Shown here: in pieces, positions 61,918 to 64,000 of the stretch | Position numbering within the stretch: position 1 is the stretch's first letter | Layout: each line of letters starts with the position of its first letter | Assembly: GCF_000411155.1 (NCBI RefSeq) | Contig: NZ_KE150266.1 | Coordinates: 434,001 to 498,000, forward strand | Source of the DNA: Gleimia europaea ACS-120-V-Col10b | Lineage (GTDB): Bacteria > Actinomycetota > Actinomycetes > Actinomycetales > Actinomycetaceae | DNA length: 64,000 nucleotides | Reading direction: 5' to 3' | Translations under genes and position numbers: made by a program | Notes under the pieces: generated by a model | What the model was told of the DNA's origin: nothing | Seen by the model: the letters and a program-made list of their open reading frames with translations, nothing else | Databases searched by the model: none

Positions 61918-64000
61918 TCAGCTATGGACGGCCGCGTTCATCACATCCGCGAAATGCGCCAAAGAGTCAGGAGTTAGCTGCTCCACTAGGATCTCCCGGC
62001 CGCTCTCATCGCCCAGCGGAATCTGCCAGTTCGGATACTGCGTGCTTGTGCCCGGGAAGTTCTGCGGGCGACGTTCACCCACAATGTCAACCAAAGACAC
62101 CACCAGGAGACGCGACGGCGTCATCGCAATATAGCGGTGCAACGCGTCGATCAGAGGCTGTTCTTCACCCCGATGCTCCTGCGCTAACAGATCGTACTCG
62201 ACCATGCGCGAGGTGAACATCTCCAACTCTGTAGCATCAGCGGCACGCACCGCTTCCACCGGCTCCACAAGTAGCCCAAGCTCCTCGCGGATCGACGTTT
62301 GGATACCCTCTAAATATCCGGCGGTGGGCGGCAAATCGTGTGTATTCACGGCGGCGAGAACATCGCGACGATAGTTCTCCGGGCGGCGCGGCGAGCCGTC
62401 ATCCTCCCGCTCGAACCACAGGATCGACGTGCCAAGCACACCACGTTCGTTCAAGTATCCGCGCACCCAGGGTTCAACCGTGCCCAGATCCTCACCAATC
62501 ACAATCGAATTATTGCGGTAAGCCTCAAGTAAGAGGACACCAACCATCGCCTCGTGATCGTAGTTCACGTACGTACCGAAATTCGCGGTCTTGCCGTTGG
62601 GGATCCACCATAGGCGGAACAAGCCCAGAATATGGTCAATGCGGATAGCGCCAGAAAAACGTGCTGCGGCGCGAATCATCCGCCGAAGCGGCTCATACCC
62701 CGCCTGCGCGAGCGCACGCGGATTCCACGGCGGCTGCGACCAATCCTGACCAAGTTGGGAATACATGTCTGGCGGGGCACCAACCGTCATGCCGCGCGCA
62801 AACAGCTCTGGCTGCGACCAGGTCTCGGAACCATACGGGTGTACGCCAACTGCAAGGTCTGACATGATGCCAATACTCATGCCCCCCGCAAGCGCGACCT
62901 CCTGCGCGTCATCCAACTGGTTCCTAGCGATCCACTGCATCCACATGTGGAAACGCACCTGCTTGTAGTTCTGCTCCGCGTATGCGGCCACCGCAAGGGA
63001 GTCCGAATCTGCGTACTTCTCAGGCAAATGCAACCCGTAACGCTCAACCAATGCGCACCACACCGCGAACTTATACAGTGCAGGGCCGCCCTCGGCAATA
63101 AAACTGTTGAACTGCGCCTCCCGCTTCGCGCTACGACCAATCGTGAAGATCTCCCACAGCGCGCGCACCTTAGCCGACCACGACGCGTCGCGATCAATCA
63201 GGCCAATGTGATCCGAATCTTCCGTGCGTGAGGCCGCGTTGAGCTCCTCTACGTAAGCCTTCGCGGTCTCGCCCAGATCCGCATACTCAGCAATCAAACG
63301 CGGTGCGATGTAGAGAGGAGAAATGAACTGGCGGGTAACCGGCAGGTATGGGGATGCCTCGATCGGCACCACGGGAGCCGACGCATGCAACGGGTTAATC
63401 AAGTGGAAATCGGCGCCAATCTGCGCAAACGTGTGATTCATCGCCGCCAGGACGCGAGCATCTCCCATGCCCCAGCTATCATTAGCTCGCACCGAGTAGA
63501 GCTGGCTGGAAATACCCCACTTCTTGCCCGCCAGTTTCTCATCCAAATTCAGCGCACTCGGCACCACAATCAGGTGCGATTCGGCTTTTTCACCATTGCC
63601 AAGATGCGCGTAAAGCTTGTGATAACCCAGCGGGAAATCTGTCTCTAGAGCAAAAGCGGCGCGCCCGCGCAACACGCCATTGACAGCACGAGGGGGCTCC
63701 CAGTTATCCACCTGGCGAAGCTCACGCGCAGAGCCATCCTCAAACACCACCGAAACACTGACGTCTTCCCCATCGGGAACGTGCACCAACAGTTCACCAT
63801 AATTGCCGCCGCGCAACACCGTGGTGGGTGGCAAAACTGTCAGCCACTTGTCATCCTCGAACCCCGCAATACAGCGATCCAACTCGGCCGCATCCGGCGC
63901 ATCCGACAGACCCACGCCCAGTACCTGCAGCGTAGTAATCAACGTCTGGGCATTAACGTCCAGCAAGTTGCCATGCCAGTCCCAAAAACTGGTAGAAACA
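61918..64000 (-). CDS. malQ: 4-alpha-glucanotransferase, 5' end outside window
   Basis: The open frame runs through the right edge; residues before the first in-window TTG (63966) read VSTSFWDWHGNLLDVNAQTL, which belongs to the protein, so the start lies beyond 64000. The actinobacterial MalQ form has an N-terminal beta domain (first 150 residues) before the GH77 barrel. Catalytic motifs are IRIDHILGLFRLWW (nucleophile Asp), GEDLGTVEPWV (acid/base Glu) and NTHDLPPTAGYL (stabilising Asp). It transfers maltosyl units in maltodextrin and glycogen use. Confidence 0.93.
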   Translation of the reverse strand, partial: VSTSFWDWHGNLLDVNAQTLITTLQVLGVGLSDAPDAAELDRCIAGFEDDKWLTVLPPTTVLRGGNYGELLVHVPDGEDVSVSVVFEDGSARELRQVDNWEPPRAVNGVLRGRAAFALETDFPLGYHKLYAHLGNGEKAESHLIVVPSALNLDEKLAGKKWGISSQLYSVRANDSWGMGDARVLAAMNHTFAQIGADFHLINPLHASAPVVPIEASPYLPVTRQFISPLYIAPRLIAEYADLGETAKAYVEELNAASRTEDSDHIGLIDRDASWSAKVRALWEIFTIGRSAKREAQFNSFIAEGGPALYKFAVWCALVERYGLHLPEKYADSDSLAVAAYAEQNYKQVRFHMWMQWIARNQLDDAQEVALAGGMSIGIMSDLAVGVHPYGSETWSQPELFARGMTVGAPPDMYSQLGQDWSQPPWNPRALAQAGYEPLRRMIRAAARFSGAIRIDHILGLFRLWWIPNGKTANFGTYVNYDHEAMVGVLLLEAYRNNSIVIGEDLGTVEPWVRGYLNERGVLGTSILWFEREDDGSPRRPENYRRDVLAAVNTHDLPPTAGYLEGIQTSIREELGLLVEPVEAVRAADATELEMFTSRMVEYDLLAQEHRGEEQPLIDALHRYIAMTPSRLLVVSLVDIVGERRPQNFPGTSTQYPNWQIPLGDESGREILVEQLTPDSLAHFADVMNAAVHS

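Overview
The window looks like chromosomal DNA of a moderately high-GC actinobacterium, most likely a member of the Actinomycetaceae or a close relative. This is inference from gene content: a tig-clpP1-clpP2-clpX block with two ClpP paralogues, a GTP-type PEP carboxykinase, an actinobacterial-style MalQ with an extra N-terminal domain, M13 and PepN peptidases, and DtxR-type iron boxes. No rRNA, CRISPR array, prophage or plasmid backbone is visible. Two tRNA genes lie near 54.2-54.5 kb.

Layout. 1-0.75 kb: 3' part missing BCCT transporter (minus). 0.85-3.4 kb: Mn/Zn-type ABC importer operon, possibly leaderless. 3.6-13.0 kb: a catabolic island for homoprotocatechuate-type meta-cleavage (gabD-like, HpaG-RraA fusion, hpaE, hpaD, a GntR regulator, an MHS transporter and an IclR regulator), with a recurring ATACGA-N2-TCGTAT operator. 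13.1-24.7 kb: housekeeping genes (valS, acyl-CoA synthetase, chorismate mutase, Clp/trigger factor, ferrochelatase, UPF0126). 24.8-35.3 kb: a secreted FG-GAP/C39-like protein with a lipoprotein partner, U32 peptidase, Fic protein, L,D-transpeptidase, CDF transporter, and an iron-boxed methyltransferase-cupin pair.

35.5-42.9 kb is the most remarkable region: a type I restriction-modification operon hsdM-hsdS-hsdR. hsdS carries thirteen copies of a 12-bp in-frame repeat, followed by a G9 tract that puts its second half out of frame. An IS256-family element with a perfect 8-bp target duplication sits in the last codons of hsdS. hsdR is interrupted at an A8 tract. With one G removed and the IS excised, the sequence reads as one 446-residue HsdS ending two bases before the hsdR start, so the ancestral operon can be rebuilt base by base.

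42.9-64 kb: DhaK-DhaL kinase and a divergent polyol-type dehydrogenase, GIY-YIG protein, pckG, a decayed intergenic zone, iron-boxed glpD, a frameshifted (A8) miniature FtsZ-like GTPase, a PPP-type phosphatase, two tRNAs, a PepSY lipoprotein, SDR, two large metallopeptidases (M13, M1), stand-alone glucose-family PTS EIIB and EIIA, and a malQ cut by the window end.

Three genes (hsdS, hsdR, ftsZ-like) are broken at homopolymers, and each is repaired by removing exactly one base. This may be phase variation or slippage, but homopolymer miscalling in the assembly is an equally serious explanation and must be settled with reads.
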